NCBI RefSeq assembly: GCF_030269605.1
Contig: NZ_BSTQ01000005.1
Location: 90,192-154,191, forward strand
Direction: 5' to 3'
Source of the DNA: Lentzea sp. NBRC 105346
Lineage (GTDB): Bacteria > Actinomycetota > Actinomycetes > Mycobacteriales > Pseudonocardiaceae
Length of the DNA stretch: 64,000 bases
A program made the translations under genes and the position numbers. Positions 47,082 through 55,703 of the stretch are shown one piece after another. A model generated the notes under the pieces. It saw only the letters and a program-made list of their open reading frames with translations. It had not been told where the DNA came from and did no database searches. The stretch's first letter is position 1. Each line of letters begins with the position of its first letter.

Positions 47082-48074
47082 ATGGGCAAAGGCGTCCTCC
47101 AGCGACTGACCGACGCGCTCGTCGAGCGCGCGGGCTGGGGCGTGCACACGGCACAGGACATCGCCGAGGAGGCCAAGGTCGCCCTGCGCGCGATGGCCAC
47201 CCCTGGTGGCATGCGCGGCGTCGTGGTCGAAGCGGCCTGGCTGGCCGCCCACACCGTGCTCTACCCGTGGGGCGTGATCGAGGAGCAGTTGCGCCCCGAC
47301 GGCCACTACCGGCACTTCCGCACCGACAAGCTGCCACCACGCCAGCGCGGATTGGTGGTTTCGGCGATGGACGCGGCGGGCACCCCGATCGTGCTGGTGC
47401 ACGGCATCGGGGACAACCGCTCCGCCTTCGCAGTGCTGTCGGGGGCATTGCGGAGGCGGGGCTTCGGGGTGGTACACGCTGTCAACTACAGCGTGCTGAC
47501 CGCGTTGACCGGCGACGTCCGCCGGTCCGCCGCCCTGCTGGGGGCGCACATCGAACGGATCTGTGAACAGACCGGATCTGATCAGGTGCACGTCGTCGGC
47601 CACTCACTCGGCGGGCTCATCGCCAGGTACTACGTACAGCGGCTGCACGGCGACTCACGCGTTCGCTCACTTGTGACCCTTGGGACGCCGCATCACGGCA
47701 CCCTCGCCGCGTACCTCCTGCCGACGCCGCTGACCAAGCAGCTGCGACCGGGTTCCGATCTGCTCACCGAGCTGGCCGAGCCCACCCGCCCGTGCCGCAC
47801 GCGGTTCGTCGTGGTCTGGTCCGAGATGGACCAGATCATCGTTCCGCAGCGCAACGCCCGGCTTGATCACCCCTCTCTGGTCGTAGAAGAGCATCAAATA
47901 CGTGATTCAGGTCACCTCTCCCTCCCCGTTGACACGAGGACTCTTCACGTAGTTGTGACCGCCATCACCCGATCGGATGACTCTGTGACCCACCCCATCG
48001 TGGCTGGAAGTGAGGCGTGTCAGCCTCCTGAGGTCACCGATGGTCACAGCGCACAGTCACAACCCTCCGGTTGA
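47082..48074 (+). CDS. Lipase-like alpha/beta hydrolase
   Basis: A 330-residue alpha/beta hydrolase. The oxyanion motif is VLVHGIGDNRSAF, the nucleophile elbow is VVGHSLGGLIARYYVQ (Ser), an Asp lies in VVWSEMDQII and the His in DSGHLSLP, giving a full triad; these match triacylglycerol-lipase/PGAP1-like esterases. A hydrophobic stretch near residues 45-65 may associate with membrane. ATG 47082 is used; an upstream GTG at 47022 is less likely. The M23 peptidase gene follows on the same strand after about 180 bases. Confidence 0.8.
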   Translation: MGKGVLQRLTDALVERAGWGVHTAQDIAEEAKVALRAMATPGGMRGVVVEAAWLAAHTVLYPWGVIEEQLRPDGHYRHFRTDKLPPRQRGLVVSAMDAAGTPIVLVHGIGDNRSAFAVLSGALRRRGFGVVHAVNYSVLTALTGDVRRSAALLGAHIERICEQTGSDQVHVVGHSLGGLIARYYVQRLHGDSRVRSLVTLGTPHHGTLAAYLLPTPLTKQLRPGSDLLTELAEPTRPCRTRFVVVWSEMDQIIVPQRNARLDHPSLVVEEHQIRDSGHLSLPVDTRTLHVVVTAITRSDDSVTHPIVAGSEACQPPEVTDGHSAQSQPSG

Positions 48075-48257
48075 CGACCATTCGGCCGACATCACGAACA
48101 GGGGTTTGCCCTTAGGGGCTCCGCCCCGTTACTGTCCCCCGGTCCGTTGTCACGGTCTGGTCACACACAGGACACGGAGTTCGGTACCCCGACCGAACTC
48201 ACCGGGAATCCCCCGCCCGGCGTCCGGCCAGACTCCCCGAAGACGGAAGGGCAAGCT
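48075..48257 (+). other. Leader region of the M23 peptidase gene
   Basis: No gene is supported in these 183 bases. They contain several complementary GC blocks (AGGGGCTCCGCCCC; GTTCGGTACCCCGACCGAAC; GCCCGGCGTCCGGCC) directly before a wall-peptidase gene. Such genes in actinobacteria often carry c-di-AMP (ydaO-type) riboswitches, but I could not place the conserved ydaO core, so this is listed only as a structured leader candidate. Confidence 0.3.
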
Positions 48258-49040
48258 TTGTCTCACCACCGGTCCCCCGGCGGCCATGAACGCTCTGCTG
48301 TGCTGGAAGAGGCAGTCGAACGCGCCTCTGTCCGTGCGGTGAGCACCCACCGGCTTCCTCCGCCGCCTTCGGCGCTGCGTGGACGCATCGTCGTCGCCGC
48401 CGTCGCGGTCGGCGCCTTCGCCGCTGCCGGCGCGGGTCAAACCCTGACCTCCGGCAAGGGGTCCAACGAGGTCACGCCGCTGGCGAGCGCCAAGGACAAC
48501 TCGGCCGCCCTGGGAGTCGGTGGCAACGCCCCCTCCGCGCCGCAGATCCTCCCGGTCTCCAAGGCCACCGACGGTTCCTTCGAGGCTCAGAAGCTCGCGA
48601 AGAGCCAGCAGATCACGCAGGAACGCGAAGCGGCCGAGGCCGAGGCCAAGCGCCCCAAGTTCGTTCGCCCCGCCAACGGCGCCTTCACCTCCGGTTACGG
48701 CGGCCGCTGGGGCACCACGCACTACGGCATCGACATCGCCGGCCCGATCGGCACCCCGATCTACTCCGCCGCCGACGGCGTCGTGATCGAGGCGGGCCCC
48801 GCCAGCGGCTTCGGCCTCTGGGTGCGGGTCGAGCACTCCGACGGCACGATCACCGTCTACGGCCACGTCGACAGCTACAACGTCCGCGAGGGCCAGCGCG
48901 TCAAGGCCGGCGAGCAGATCGCCCGCATGGGCAACCGCGGCTTCTCCACCGGCCCGCACCTCCACTTCGAGGTCTGGGTGGCAGGCGGTCAGAAGATCAA
49001 CCCGTTGACCTGGCTGAACGCGCGCGGCGTCACCGTCTGA
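48258..49040 (+). CDS. M23 (LytM-type) peptidoglycan endopeptidase, membrane anchored
   Basis: A 260-residue protein starting at TTG 48258 (LSHHRSPGGHERS), with GGAAGGG upstream. An N-terminal anchor helix (RIVVAAVAVGAFAAAGAG, residues 35-52) is followed by a short coiled region (SQQITQEREAAEAEAKR) and a zinc LytM domain with HYGIDIAG (H-x3-D) and HLHFEV (HxH), so it should cleave peptide crosslinks in peptidoglycan outside the cell. It matches M. tuberculosis Rv0950c in position. Its last bases are the start of the first unit of a tandem repeat. Confidence 0.85.
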   Translation: MSHHRSPGGHERSAVLEEAVERASVRAVSTHRLPPPPSALRGRIVVAAVAVGAFAAAGAGQTLTSGKGSNEVTPLASAKDNSAALGVGGNAPSAPQILPVSKATDGSFEAQKLAKSQQITQEREAAEAEAKRPKFVRPANGAFTSGYGGRWGTTHYGIDIAGPIGTPIYSAADGVVIEAGPASGFGLWVRVEHSDGTITVYGHVDSYNVREGQRVKAGEQIARMGNRGFSTGPHLHFEVWVAGGQKINPLTWLNARGVTV

Positions 49041-49540
49041 CGTTCCGCGGCACGAGGTAGGCGCACGCGATGCGCCGGACCGTGCACCTGCGAGTTCCGC
49101 GCCCGCACCTCCGGCATGCCCGTGACTGCGTCGCCGCGCCGGCATCGAGGAACCCGCGGCCTCACCACCTGACGTCCCGCCGCACGAAGTAGGCGCACGC
49201 GACCCGCCAGACCGTGCACCTGCAAGTTCGGCGCCCGCACCCGCGCGACCCCGTCGTCGCGCTGGCACCGAGGAACCCGCGGCGTCACCGTCTGACGTTC
49301 CGCGGCCCGAGGCAGGCGCACGCGATGCGTCAGATCGTGCACCTGCGAGTTCCGCGCCTGCACGCGCGCCACCCCGTCGTCGCGTCGACACCGAGGAACC
49401 AGCGGCATCACCGTCTGACCCGCGACTCGCCGCGCACGAAGTAGGCGCACGCGATGCGCCAGACCGTGCACATGCGAGCCCGCCTGCGTCCGCATTCCCG
49501 GCACGCGCCCGACTCCGTCGTCGCGTGGACGCCGAGGAGC
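49023..49540 (-). repeat. Four-copy tandem repeat, 123-140 bp units
   Basis: Units begin at 49023, 49155, 49278 and 49401 with (C/A)GCGGC.TCACC..CTGA, and share GGCGCACGCGA, CCGTGCAC.TGC and CCGAGGAA. Spacings are 132, 123 and 123 bases, all multiples of three. The fourth unit is the 3' half of the minus-strand Cys protein gene, and the first includes the end of the M23 gene. The other units look like decayed copies of that 3' end. Confidence 0.85.
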
Positions 49541-49650
49541 GCGCGCCAGGCAGCAGCCAGGCGTCGAGCCTCCTCATCACCGCCTTGGTCAACCGCGTCG
49601 AGATGACCGAACACGCGGTCGTGCAGCAGACGCGCCAGAACGTGATCCAC
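49408..49650 (-). CDS. Small Cys/Trp protein (hypothetical)
   Basis: An 80-residue product, GTG 49650 start (VDHVLARLLHDRV). The C-terminal half has SGACRECGRRRARMCTVWRI and AYFV, a CxxC...C pattern common to small actinobacterial proteins of unknown function that may bind zinc. Its 3' half is the fourth unit of the tandem repeat, so the array seems to have grown by duplication of this gene's end. Confidence 0.55.
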   Translation of the reverse strand: MDHVLARLLHDRVFGHLDAVDQGGDEEARRLAAAWRALLGVHATTESGACRECGRRRARMCTVWRIACAYFVRGESRVRR

Positions 49651-49763
49651 ACCGGCTACCCCCGTCTCCCAGGCCTCGTGGCCCGTGGGTCGTGACTTGG
49701 GGACAGTGAACTCGGTGGGTCTGACAATTTTCGGATGCGGGGTCTCTGAGCTGCGCAAATGAA

Positions 49764-49796
49764 CACGGCCGGGTCGCTCCCGCCGACCCGGCCGTG
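49764..49796 (-). terminator. 13-bp hairpin terminator
   Basis: CACGGCCGGGTCG and CGACCCGGCCGTG form a perfect stem with a seven-base loop. On the minus strand it is followed by TTCATTT. It lies between the CHRD gene and the small Cys gene. Apart from the two hairpins listed, I see no gene in 49651-49993. Confidence 0.7.
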
Positions 49797-49945
49797 CCCT
49801 CGCCGCGAAGTTCAGCCCCCGTGCGTCACTCCGCTCCCCGGTGTCGCTCCCCCTGGAACGCCCCACGTTCCACTTGCGACACCCTTGTAGACGCCCTTCC
49901 CGCGCCGGAGTTGCGTACTTCTTTGGATCTTTTTCGAACATGGCC

Positions 49946-49980
49946 GAAGCCCCTGGCGGAGGGGAGACGCCAGGGGCTTC
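49946..49980 (-). terminator. 13-bp hairpin terminator of the CHRD gene
   Basis: GAAGCCCCTGGCG and CGCCAGGGGCTTC form a perfect stem around a nine-base loop, 14 bases past the CHRD stop on the minus strand. Confidence 0.75.
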
Positions 49981-49993
49981 GGGACGGGCCGGG

Positions 49994-50956
49994 TCAGCCG
50001 ATTCGGAAGACCTGGCCGCGCACCGCACCACCCGAGAACTCGGTGGTGTGGAGGTTCGAGTAGTGACCGAACGGGTTCTTCTTCAGCTCGGCCGTGACGG
50101 CCGCGGGGGCGGTGACGCTGCCCGCGACGGCGTTGATCGACACCGGCAGGCCGGCGGGCGCCGCGAACAGGTCGGCGACGACCGGGCCGTTGACGCCGAT
50201 CCCGCCCTTGTGCAGGTGGCCGTTCGTCGGCGCGGCGACGTTGTTCCACCGGATCGTGAAGTTGATGCGATCGTTCGAGACCTTCAGCCCGAAAATGGAG
50301 AAACCGTCCTTGTCGCCCACCGGCTTGGCCGGGTCGGCGGCGATTTCCTGGTTTCCGGTGCCGAACGAGAAGAAACGGTTGCCGCCATTGTTCAGAACGT
50401 CGTTCAAGTCCGCACTGTCGACCTTGCGGAACTGCGCACGGACCGCTCCGGCCGCGAACTCCGACGTGTGCAGGTTCGCATAGAAATTGCCGGGGTTCTT
50501 CTTCAACGAGTCGAGCAGCGCCTTGTCCTCGACGGTCACGCTGCCCTTCACGGCGTTCAGCGACGCAGGTAGGGCGGCGGCGAAGAAGGGGACCTTCACC
50601 GCACCATTCTTGCCGGTCACGCCCTCGTGGATGTGTGCGGCCGTGGGCGCCGCGATGCCGTTCCACTGAATGGCGAACGCCACCTGGTTGCCCTGGATGC
50701 GAACGATCTGGCGCGCCTTGCCGTCCTGGTCGCCGACGTTCTGCTTGCCATCGTTGGAGACCTCGTTCTTGCCGTTCAGATCGGCCACCAGATAGGTGGC
50801 CTGGCCTGTTGTGTCCACTTTGACGTTCTTCTTTTCTCCGGGCGCCGCAGGGGCGGGCTCGGAATGACCGGGGTGCGCCGAAGCAATTGCGCCGCCGGCA
50901 CTCGCCAGCGCGACGCCGAGGACGATTCCGGACAGCACGGACTTACGCACGCTCAT
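49994..50956 (-). CDS. Secreted protein with two CHRD domains
   Basis: A 320-residue secreted protein. The Sec signal ends near residue 27 (GGAIASA-HPG). Two CHRD (chordin-like) domains follow, each with the family's HIHEG/HLHKG turn, a (S/T)LNAV or SINAV strand and an (N/S)LHT(S/T)EF..GAVR ending. In bacteria CHRD proteins are extracellular and often bind metal or coat spores, but no firm role is known. ATG 50956 follows TGAGGT. Upstream are short 22-base direct repeats. Confidence 0.85.
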   Translation of the reverse strand: MSVRKSVLSGIVLGVALASAGGAIASAHPGHSEPAPAAPGEKKNVKVDTTGQATYLVADLNGKNEVSNDGKQNVGDQDGKARQIVRIQGNQVAFAIQWNGIAAPTAAHIHEGVTGKNGAVKVPFFAAALPASLNAVKGSVTVEDKALLDSLKKNPGNFYANLHTSEFAAGAVRAQFRKVDSADLNDVLNNGGNRFFSFGTGNQEIAADPAKPVGDKDGFSIFGLKVSNDRINFTIRWNNVAAPTNGHLHKGGIGVNGPVVADLFAAPAGLPVSINAVAGSVTAPAAVTAELKKNPFGHYSNLHTTEFSGGAVRGQVFRIG

Positions 50957-51094
50957 GGAGACCTCACTGGGTAAAGGGAGGCACGGGAGGCGGTCCGAGT
51001 GCCTTTGTCGTCAACCTTCGCCTACTACACGCAGAGGGCTCCGGAACGGTTCAAAGAATTTGGCGGTTCAAGTTTACGCAGGTCAGACGGGTCC

Positions 51095-51152
51095 GAACGT
51101 ACGGCTCGGGGGTCGCGAAGGTACGACTCGCGGGTCGGGAACGTACGACGTT
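51095..51152. repeat. 22-bp direct repeats, about 2.5 copies
   Basis: GAACGTACGGCTCGGGGGTC (51095), GAAGGTACGACTCGCGGGTC (51117) and GAACGTACGACGTT (51139) recur every 22 bases. They lie between the pcrA 3' end and the CHRD promoter region and could be repeated regulator sites. Nothing else is recognised in 50957-51272. Confidence 0.6.
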
Positions 51153-51272
51153 GCTTACCGGAGCAGTTGGGGTGGCCGCGGTCGTGCGAGCGTTTGTGGC
51201 CGGGCTGGGTGCGGTTGCCGGTGGGGATCTGTGCTGTCCACCGTGATCAGCTGAATAACGCGCTACGAGTGC

Positions 51273-53594
51273 TTAGAGCTTCGTCATGGGGACGCCGCCG
51301 ATGAGCATCAGGCGGACGGTGCCGGCCGACCCGAAGTCGATGGTCGCGGTCGCGCGCGGGCCGGCGCCGTCCACCGCCACCACGGTTCCGAGGCCGTACT
51401 TGTCGTGCGTGACGCGGTCGCCCACCTCGAGCTTCATCGCGGGCGTGTCCTGCCACCCACGCGACGGCGCGGGACGCGAGCCCAGGCCGCCGGAGGAGGC
51501 GGGACCGCGTCGCCACGTCGTGGCCGTGGTGGGGGCGGAGCGGGTGGGCTCGACGCGACGCCAGTCGAGTAGATCGGCCGGGATCTCGCCCAGGAAGCGG
51601 GACGCCGGGTTCGCGGACGGCTGGCCCCACGCCGAGCGCACGAGGGCGCGCGAGAGGTACAGGCGCCGCTGGGCGCGTGTGATGCCGACATACGCGAGCC
51701 GGCGTTCCTCGGCCAGCTCCTGCGGGTCGCCGAGGGCACGCATGTGCGGGAAGACGCCGTCCTCCCAGCCGGTGCAGAACACGACCGGGTACTCGAGGCC
51801 TTTGGCGGTGTGCAGGGTCATCAGCGTGACGACGCCGTCGGAGTCCGCGTCCGGGATCTGGTCGGCGTCCGCCACGAGGGACACGCGCTCCAGGAAGGAC
51901 TCCAGGGAGCCCTCCAGCACCACGTCGCCTTCTTCGGGCGCGGCAGCGGCGGGCAGTTCGGTGAACTCACGGGCGACCGTGACCAGCTCGTTGAGGTTCT
52001 CGATGCGCGTGTGGTCCTGCGGGTCGTCGCTCGCCTCCAGCTCGGCGCGGTAACCGGTGCGGTCCAGGACGGCCTCGAGGATGTCGGCCACGTCGTCGCC
52101 GCGCGCCACCACTTCCCGCAGCGAGTCGAGCAGTTCGACGAAACCCGCGATCGCGTTGCGGGAACGGGGGTTCAGCATCGGGACGCGGTCGACCACGGCT
52201 TCGCGGAGCGCGGCGGCGAAGCTGATGCGTTCGCGGTCGGCGTAGGCCGAGACGCACGCCTCCGCGCGGTCGCCGATGCCACGCCGCGGCACGTTCAGGA
52301 TGCGGCGCAAGGAAACCGTGTCCTCGGGGTTCGCGAGCACGCGCAGGTACGCCAGCGCGTCGCGCACCTCGCGGCGCTCGTAGAAGCGCACGCCGCCGAC
52401 GACCCGGTACGGCAGGCCGAGGCGGATGAAGATCTCCTCGAACACGCGGGACTGGTTGTTGGTGCGGTAGAAGACGGCGATCTCGTTGTTGTTGAACTCG
52501 CCGCCGTCGATCAGGCTGTCGATCTCGCGGGCGACGAACGACGCCTCGTCGTGCTCGTTGTCCGCGACGTAACCGACGATCTTGTCGCCCTCGCCGAGAT
52601 CACTCCACAGCCGCTTGTCGCGCCGGTTCGGGTTGCGCGAGATGACGGCGTTCGCGGCCGTCAGGATGTTCTGCGTCGAGCGGTAGTTCTGCTCCAGCAG
52701 GATCGTCGTCGCCTGCGGGTAGTCGCGCTCGAACTCGACGATGTTGCGGATCGTCGCGCCGCGGAACGCGTAGATCGACTGGTCCGCGTCGCCGACGACG
52801 CACAGCTCGGCCGGCGGGATCTCGCCGCCGGAAACACCGACGAGCTCACGAACCAGCGTGTACTGGGCATGGTTCGTGTCCTGGTACTCGTCGACGAGCA
52901 CGTGCCGGAACCGGCGGCGGTAGTGCTCCGCGACGTCCGGGAACCGCTGCAGCAGCTCGACCGTCTTCATGATCAGGTCGTCGAAGTCCATCGAGTTCGA
53001 CTCGGTGAGCCGCCGCTGGTACACGGCATAGACCTCGGCGACGCGACGCTCAAGGTCGTTCGTCGCGGCAGCGGCCGCGTCCTCCGCGGAGACGAGCTCG
53101 TTCTTCAGGTTCGAGATGTGCACCGCGAGCATCCGCGCGGCGTACCGCTTCGGGTCGAGGTCGAGATCGCGCGCCACCAACGTGATGAGCCGGCGCGTGT
53201 CGTCCGCGTCGTACACCGAGAAGTTCGACGACATGCCAAGGGTTTTCGCCTCCCGGCGCAGCACCCGCACGCACATCGAGTGGAACGTCGACACCCACAT
53301 CGCGCGGGCGCGGCCACCGACCATGTCAGAGACGCGTTCCTTCATCTCCGCCGCGGCCTTGTTGGTGAACGTGATGGCCATGATCTGGCCGGGATGCACG
53401 TGCCGCTCCGCGAGCAGGTAAGCGATTCGCCTCGTGAGCACACGGGTTTTGCCCGAACCGGCACCGGCGACGACGAGCAGCGGCGAACCGGCGTGCTCGA
53501 CGGCGCGGCGCTGGGCCGGGTTCAGGTCGGCGAGCAGGTGCTCGGACCGGGAAGGGGCGGCAGGACTTGCGGGCAAGTCGAACAAGGCGCTCAT
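51273..53594 (-). CDS. pcrA: UvrD/PcrA-type 3'-5' DNA helicase
   Basis: A 773-residue superfamily 1A helicase for nucleotide-excision repair and displacement of RecA or stalled polymerase. Motifs in order are Q (LNPAQRRAVEHAGSPLLV), Walker A GAGSGKT, VDEYQDTN (Walker B), GDADQSIYAFRGA, VTLMTLHTAKGLEYP and YVGITRAQRRLYLS. The C-terminal tail ends with the RNA-polymerase-binding tudor-like fold (LEVGDRVTHDKYGLGTVVAV). It is the counterpart of mycobacterial uvrD1 at the same locus. Confidence 0.95.
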   Translation of the reverse strand: MSALFDLPASPAAPSRSEHLLADLNPAQRRAVEHAGSPLLVVAGAGSGKTRVLTRRIAYLLAERHVHPGQIMAITFTNKAAAEMKERVSDMVGGRARAMWVSTFHSMCVRVLRREAKTLGMSSNFSVYDADDTRRLITLVARDLDLDPKRYAARMLAVHISNLKNELVSAEDAAAAATNDLERRVAEVYAVYQRRLTESNSMDFDDLIMKTVELLQRFPDVAEHYRRRFRHVLVDEYQDTNHAQYTLVRELVGVSGGEIPPAELCVVGDADQSIYAFRGATIRNIVEFERDYPQATTILLEQNYRSTQNILTAANAVISRNPNRRDKRLWSDLGEGDKIVGYVADNEHDEASFVAREIDSLIDGGEFNNNEIAVFYRTNNQSRVFEEIFIRLGLPYRVVGGVRFYERREVRDALAYLRVLANPEDTVSLRRILNVPRRGIGDRAEACVSAYADRERISFAAALREAVVDRVPMLNPRSRNAIAGFVELLDSLREVVARGDDVADILEAVLDRTGYRAELEASDDPQDHTRIENLNELVTVAREFTELPAAAAPEEGDVVLEGSLESFLERVSLVADADQIPDADSDGVVTLMTLHTAKGLEYPVVFCTGWEDGVFPHMRALGDPQELAEERRLAYVGITRAQRRLYLSRALVRSAWGQPSANPASRFLGEIPADLLDWRRVEPTRSAPTTATTWRRGPASSGGLGSRPAPSRGWQDTPAMKLEVGDRVTHDKYGLGTVVAVDGAGPRATATIDFGSAGTVRLMLIGGVPMTKL

Positions 53595-53609
53595 CGTGGG
53601 TCCACGTTA

Positions 53610-53641
53610 CCGGGCGGCACCGACAGTCCGGTGCCGCCCGG
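53610..53641 (-). terminator. 13-bp hairpin upstream of pcrA
   Basis: CCGGGCGGCACCG and CGGTGCCGCCCGG pair perfectly with loop ACAGTC, just after the stop of the first secreted paralogue and before pcrA. It should insulate pcrA from that gene cluster. Confidence 0.75.
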
Positions 53642-53651
53642 CCACGGCGCG

Positions 53652-54134
53652 TCAGCCGACGTTGATGGTGCGGAACCACTGCCCCTTGTGCGCGGCGCCG
53701 TACTCACCGGTTTTCGCGTACACGTCGAGCGAGTCGATCCGCCCGTTCGCCTCACGCACGGAGCCGAACACGGTCAGCTGCGGCCACTCCTCGCCCGGCA
53801 CCACGAGATCCGGGTTGTAGCAGTCGATTCCACCTTCGGTGTCCTCGCATTCCCAGCGGTCACCGGCGAAACCGGTCACCTCGACCTCGGGCGGCAGCGA
53901 GACGAAGACGGTCGCCTCGTCCAGGTTCTCCGAGCCGGCGTCGGCGAGCCGCACGAAGAAGCTGAAGTCGCCGTGCGCCGCCCACGTGTCGGGCCGACGC
54001 TCGTAGACGATGTTGTCCCCACGCACCAGATCGATCGAGATGGGCGCCGGCTCACTCTCGTCGGCGTGCGCCACCGAAGCCGAACCGATGACCGCCAGGA
54101 CAGCGACAGAGGTCGCCACGAGCGACTTGATCAT
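53652..54134 (-). CDS. Secreted DUF11-like single-domain protein, paralogue 1
   Basis: A 160-residue secreted protein with a Sec signal (ending VAHA) and one beta-sandwich domain. The signature is GDRWECEDTEGGIDCYNPD then LVVPGEEWPQLTV, two Cys bracketing a Gly pair; this looks like the DUF11/CARDB-type repeat found in surface adhesins but here stands alone. ATG 54134 has GGGGGGAG upstream. It is the last of four tandem same-strand paralogues. Function unknown. Confidence 0.75.
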   Translation of the reverse strand: MIKSLVATSVAVLAVIGSASVAHADESEPAPISIDLVRGDNIVYERRPDTWAAHGDFSFFVRLADAGSENLDEATVFVSLPPEVEVTGFAGDRWECEDTEGGIDCYNPDLVVPGEEWPQLTVFGSVREANGRIDSLDVYAKTGEYGAAHKGQWFRTINVG

Positions 54135-54150
54135 TTCTCCCCCCAGAGAA

Positions 54151-54618
54151 TCAGAGACTGGTGTCGTAGTAGTAGGCCACGCCCTCGTGCGCCGCCCCGT
54201 AGCCGCCGCTCGTGGCGTACACATCGAGCGTCTCATCGGGGAAGTACTCGGTGGGGCGCAGCTGCACAGTCAGCTCCGGCCATGCTTCGCCGGGGACGAC
54301 AAGATCGGGGTTGGTGCAGTCGATGCCACCGCCGGTGTGCTCGCAGTCCCAGCGCTCACCGGCCCAGCCGGTCACATCTGCACCTTCGGGGACCGAGACG
54401 AAAACCGTCGTTCCGTACAGGTTTCCCGCGCCGGTGTCGGTGAGCGTGACGGTGAAGTCGAAGGTGCCGCGGCTCTGCCAGTGGTACTCGCTGCCGTAGA
54501 CGCCGTCGCCCTTGGTCATCCGGATATCGATCGGCGCGGTCTCGGCTGCCGACGCGGTGGGCGCCACAGCAACGGCGAAAGCGCCGGCGACCAGGACAGC
54601 AGTCATTGCTTTGAACAT
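54151..54618 (-). CDS. Secreted DUF11-like single-domain protein, paralogue 2
   Basis: A 155-residue paralogue with a Sec signal (PTASAAETA). The domain core is GERWDCEHTGGGIDCTNPD and LVVPGEAWPELTV, ending GYGAAHEGVAYY. The start, MFKAMTAVLVAG, is close to that of paralogue 3 (MFRAITAVLAAA), so these two probably duplicated most recently. It is 16 bases before paralogue 1. Confidence 0.75.
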   Translation of the reverse strand: MFKAMTAVLVAGAFAVAVAPTASAAETAPIDIRMTKGDGVYGSEYHWQSRGTFDFTVTLTDTGAGNLYGTTVFVSVPEGADVTGWAGERWDCEHTGGGIDCTNPDLVVPGEAWPELTVQLRPTEYFPDETLDVYATSGGYGAAHEGVAYYYDTSL

Positions 54619-54637
54619 TTCCAAATCCCCCAGAAAA

Positions 54638-55117
54638 CTAAATACCCGTATCCAAGTGGTAGTGCACACCTTCATGCGCGGCGCCGAAGCCTCCGGTCTT
54701 GGCATGCACGTCGATCGTTTCGTTGGCGGAGTAGCGCTCCGGCCGCACGGAAACGTTCAGCACCGGCCAGGCCTCGCCCGGCACCACCATGTCGTCGATG
54801 TGACAGTCGATGCCACCGTCGACGTCCTTGCAGGTCCAGTGGTCACCCCCGGACCCGGTCACCTCGTTGCCGTGCGGGAGCGACACGAACACGGTGAGCC
54901 CGTGCGCGTTCTCGTCGTCCTTGTCGGTAACCCGCACGGTGAAATCGAAAGCACCGTGAGCGGACCAGTGGGTGTCGCCGTTGGACTCACTTACCCGGAC
55001 ACCACTGCTGGGTGTCATCTGAATGTCCACCGGCGCCGGCACGTCGGCGCTGGATCCGGACGAGCAGCCGGCAGCAAAAGTTGCCGCGGCCAATACCGCG
55101 GTTATTGCCCTGAACAT
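54638..55117 (-). CDS. DUF11-like lipoprotein, paralogue 3
   Basis: A 159-residue paralogue that differs in anchoring: its signal ends in the lipobox FAAGC, so it should be a membrane-attached lipoprotein while the others are released. Core: GDHWTCKDVDGGIDCHIDD, MVVPGEAWPVLNV and GFGAAHEGVHYH. It is 19 bases before paralogue 2. Confidence 0.75.
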   Translation of the reverse strand: MFRAITAVLAAATFAAGCSSGSSADVPAPVDIQMTPSSGVRVSESNGDTHWSAHGAFDFTVRVTDKDDENAHGLTVFVSLPHGNEVTGSGGDHWTCKDVDGGIDCHIDDMVVPGEAWPVLNVSVRPERYSANETIDVHAKTGGFGAAHEGVHYHLDTGI

Positions 55118-55199
55118 TGGTAGAACCCCCAGTCAATGATGACCCACAGCTCAAGACGCCTCACCTGGAAAGGCGTTGCGTCCCGAGCTGTGATCTACA

Positions 55200-55679
55200 T
55201 CACGTACTGGTATTCGTCTTGAACGGGAAGCCCGCGTGCGCCCAGCCGTAGGCGCCGGTGGTCGCGTAGACGTCGATCGAGTCGGGCTGGTTCATGTGGT
55301 CGCGCACGTAGCCCGTGACGGTCAGCTCGGGCCACGCCTCGCCGGGCACGACGAGGTCGTCGATGTGACAGTCGTAACCACCCTCGGTGTCCCAGCAGTC
55401 CCAGCGGTCACCTGAGTAGCTGTACAACTCGTACTCGCCTGGGACCGAGATGAAGACGGTCAGGCCGCGCAGGTTGTCGCTGCCGGTGTCCGTGAACCGG
55501 GCGGTGAAAGACGAGATGCTCCGGGCCTCCCACCAGCCCGAATAGCTGTTCTCCCACATCCCCTTGCCGGGGGTGAGTTGGATCGAGACCGGTGGCGTCT
55601 CGTCCGCCGCACTCGCCGTTGGCACGAAGCCGGCCGCTAAGAGGGCGGCTGACACCAGGACGGCGCTCGTGGTTCTCAC
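55200..55679 (-). CDS. Secreted DUF11-like single-domain protein, paralogue 4
   Basis: A 159-residue paralogue and probably first gene of the cluster, with Sec signal (FVPTASA-ADE). Core: GDRWDCWDTEGGYDCHIDD, LVVPGEAWPELTV and YGWAHAGFPF. The GTG 55679 start follows GGAGACACATC. It is divergent from the chorismate mutase leader, 65 bases away. An 82-base gap separates it from paralogue 3. Confidence 0.75.
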   Translation of the reverse strand: MRTTSAVLVSAALLAAGFVPTASAADETPPVSIQLTPGKGMWENSYSGWWEARSISSFTARFTDTGSDNLRGLTVFISVPGEYELYSYSGDRWDCWDTEGGYDCHIDDLVVPGEAWPELTVTGYVRDHMNQPDSIDVYATTGAYGWAHAGFPFKTNTST

Positions 55680-55703
55680 GATGTGTCTCCAGTTGGCTGC
55701 AGG

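Noticed and set aside
48075..48257. c-di-AMP (ydaO) riboswitch before the M23 peptidase
   Set aside because: The context is right, but I could not find the conserved core and pairing. Kept only as a structured leader; a covariance search would decide.
48150..49652. A 500-codon open frame antisense to the M23 peptidase and the tandem array
   Set aside because: It is Arg/Ala/Gly-rich, has no domain, overlaps a clear peptidase gene and stays open because high GC and a multiple-of-three repeat suppress stops.
49408..50031. A 207-codon minus-strand frame extending the small Cys gene upstream
   Set aside because: The extension crosses two terminator hairpins and reaches into the CHRD gene; only the last 80 codons resemble a real protein.
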